This document shows positions 23,126 through 23,631 of a stretch of DNA of 23,631 nt, piece by piece. Under the pieces are notes generated by a model, which saw only the letters and a list, made by a program, of their open reading frames with translations, had not been told where the DNA came from and did not search any database. Made by a program: the position numbers and the translations under genes. Source of the DNA: an uncultured Roseburia sp. (GTDB taxonomy: Bacteria; Bacillota; Clostridia; Lachnospirales; Lachnospiraceae); contig CAKQXQ010000036.1 of assembly GCA_934292805.1 (NCBI GenBank), forward strand, positions 1 to 23,631, read 5' to 3'. Position 1 is the stretch's first letter. Each line of letters starts with the position of its first letter.

Positions 23126-23452
23126 ATGATAAAAATCAGGGATTTGTTAAAAAAAGATATGCCAGTACAGATCAGAGGGTTATGCATGGAGCATGGAGAA
23201 GATGAAAAACAGCAGATCTATGAGAGCTGTGTGGTAAAAATCTGCACCAGTGGAAACATTGAACTCAGAATGCCGCAGATAGAAGGCAGAGTGGTTCTCA
23301 TGGCACTGGGAACAAGGTGCGAGGTAATATTTGCAGTTGGAATGGACCAATATTCTTTTCTGGGAGAAGTAAAAGAACGCTACCGAAAAGAGAATACATA
23401 TATATTTGAGGTGGAGCCGAAAACTTTTCTTAAAAAATGCTTGCATCCATAG
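23126..23452 (+). CDS. Truncated YcgR-like flagellar brake protein (PilZ N-domain only)
   Basis: The start is ATG 23126 with GGTGGAG just upstream; the in-frame ATG at 23072 lies in the codY terminator. The 108-aa product has the N-terminal pattern of YcgR-like c-di-GMP receptors: IELRMPQIEGRVVLMALGTRCEVIF, then YSFLGEVKERYRKENTYIFEVEPKTFLKK. Family members continue with a (Q)RRExxR motif that binds c-di-GMP and a PilZ barrel. Here the protein ends KTFLKKCLHP, so the whole c-di-GMP-binding half is missing. It lies between codY and rpsB, the place of the fla/che operon in Bacillus subtilis, so it is best read as a relic of a lost motility locus. The domain assignment is by pattern and moderately sure. 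Confidence 0.6.
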   Translation: MIKIRDLLKKDMPVQIRGLCMEHGEDEKQQIYESCVVKICTSGNIELRMPQIEGRVVLMALGTRCEVIFAVGMDQYSFLGEVKERYRKENTYIFEVEPKTFLKKCLHP

Positions 23453-23469
23453 AACTGCTATGCTATAAT
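23441..23469 (+). promoter_or_regulatory. Strong promoter of rpsB
   Basis: TTGCAT (23441-23446) and TATAAT (23464-23469) are spaced by 17 bp, with TGC before the -10 (extended type). The -35 overlaps the last codons of the YcgR-like ORF. Transcription should start near 23476. Confidence 0.8.
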
Positions 23470-23475
23470 CTACAA

Positions 23476-23598
23476 GGCTCAACCTGGGAAAATAACGACC
23501 AGGAAAAATCACATGTGCTGACTTACAGACCGGTGCCAGGAATGGTTGTCTGTGAGAATGATACACATGGAAGAAAACAAAACCATGGAGGTAAAAAA
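23476..23598 (+). promoter_or_regulatory. Structured rpsB 5' leader
   Basis: The leader of about 120 nt can form CCTGG (23483-23487) / CCAGG (23499-23503). It can also form a longer two-part stem: CATGTG (23512-23517) / CACATG (23564-23569) enclosing CTTACAGAC (23522-23530) / GTCTGTGAG (23548-23556). Such leaders often let S2 repress its own synthesis. I do not recognise a named motif, so the role is inferred. Confidence 0.5.
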
Positions 23599-23631
23599 AT
23601 GAGTGTTATTTCAATGAAACAGTTATTAGAA
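23599..23631 (+). CDS. rpsB: 30S ribosomal protein S2, N-terminal fragment
   Basis: Only the first 11 codons are in the window (MSVISMKQLLE), the usual opening of bacterial S2. GGAGG lies 7 bp upstream. The strong promoter and structured leader support the call, and rpsB is the expected neighbour downstream of the codY/flagellar region in Firmicutes. Confidence 0.9.
   Translation, partial: MSVISMKQLLE

Noticed and set aside
1..23631. CRISPR array, tRNA or rRNA genes, or insertion-sequence transposase
   Set aside because: I saw no regularly spaced direct repeats, no cloverleaf-like sequence and no transposase motifs on either strand.

Overview
The window looks like chromosome of a spore-forming, probably non-motile gut Lachnospiraceae (Clostridium cluster XIVa; Blautia/Dorea/Mediterraneibacter-like). 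The evidence is a low-to-moderate GC content, the cotJ spore-coat operon, a sporulation sigma-K gene, CodY, Feo iron uptake with a Cys-rich FeoB partner, and a yifB-dprA-topA-codY-rpsB backbone. The genus is an inference from gene content only.

Positions 1 to about 5200 are the late-gene end of a prophage on the + strand: a small membrane protein, a holin, an N-acetylmuramoyl-L-alanine amidase, a putative baseplate-type protein and a collagen-like tail fibre. An AT-rich two-gene cargo cassette with its own promoter and terminator follows. The prophage ends inside cotJC. On the - strand cotJA and cotJB are complete, but cotJC stops making sense straight after its ExxH metal-ligand motif (codon 68) and reads into phage DNA. 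This is the standout observation: a sporulation gene split by a prophage, the arrangement known from skin/sigK and SPbeta/spsM, where excision during sporulation restores the gene.

Positions 5877-8573 hold feoA, feoB and a Cys-rich membrane peptide as a translationally coupled ferrous-iron operon, with candidate metal-repressor sites. Next come gltX and a UvrD-type helicase, which end at a bidirectional terminator facing a DUF1292 gene. Positions 12530-14984 encode a GH13 debranching-enzyme homologue whose catalytic residues are substituted, followed by a DUF5662 protein. An RluA-type pseudouridine synthase lies convergent to these.

Positions 16082-16699 are an intact sigK with no skin element and no room for a pro-sequence. 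Directly behind it is a 613-bp giant imperfect inverted repeat (16701-17313) with arms of about 300 nt, which may be an undescribed repeat family. Then come yifB (comM), dprA and topA as one operon, and codY with its own promoter overlapped by a near-consensus CodY box. Between codY and rpsB, the position of the large fla/che operon in Bacillus subtilis, only a truncated YcgR-like (PilZ N-domain) ORF remains. It looks like a relic of a lost flagellar locus. The window ends with a strong promoter, a structured leader and the first 11 codons of rpsB.
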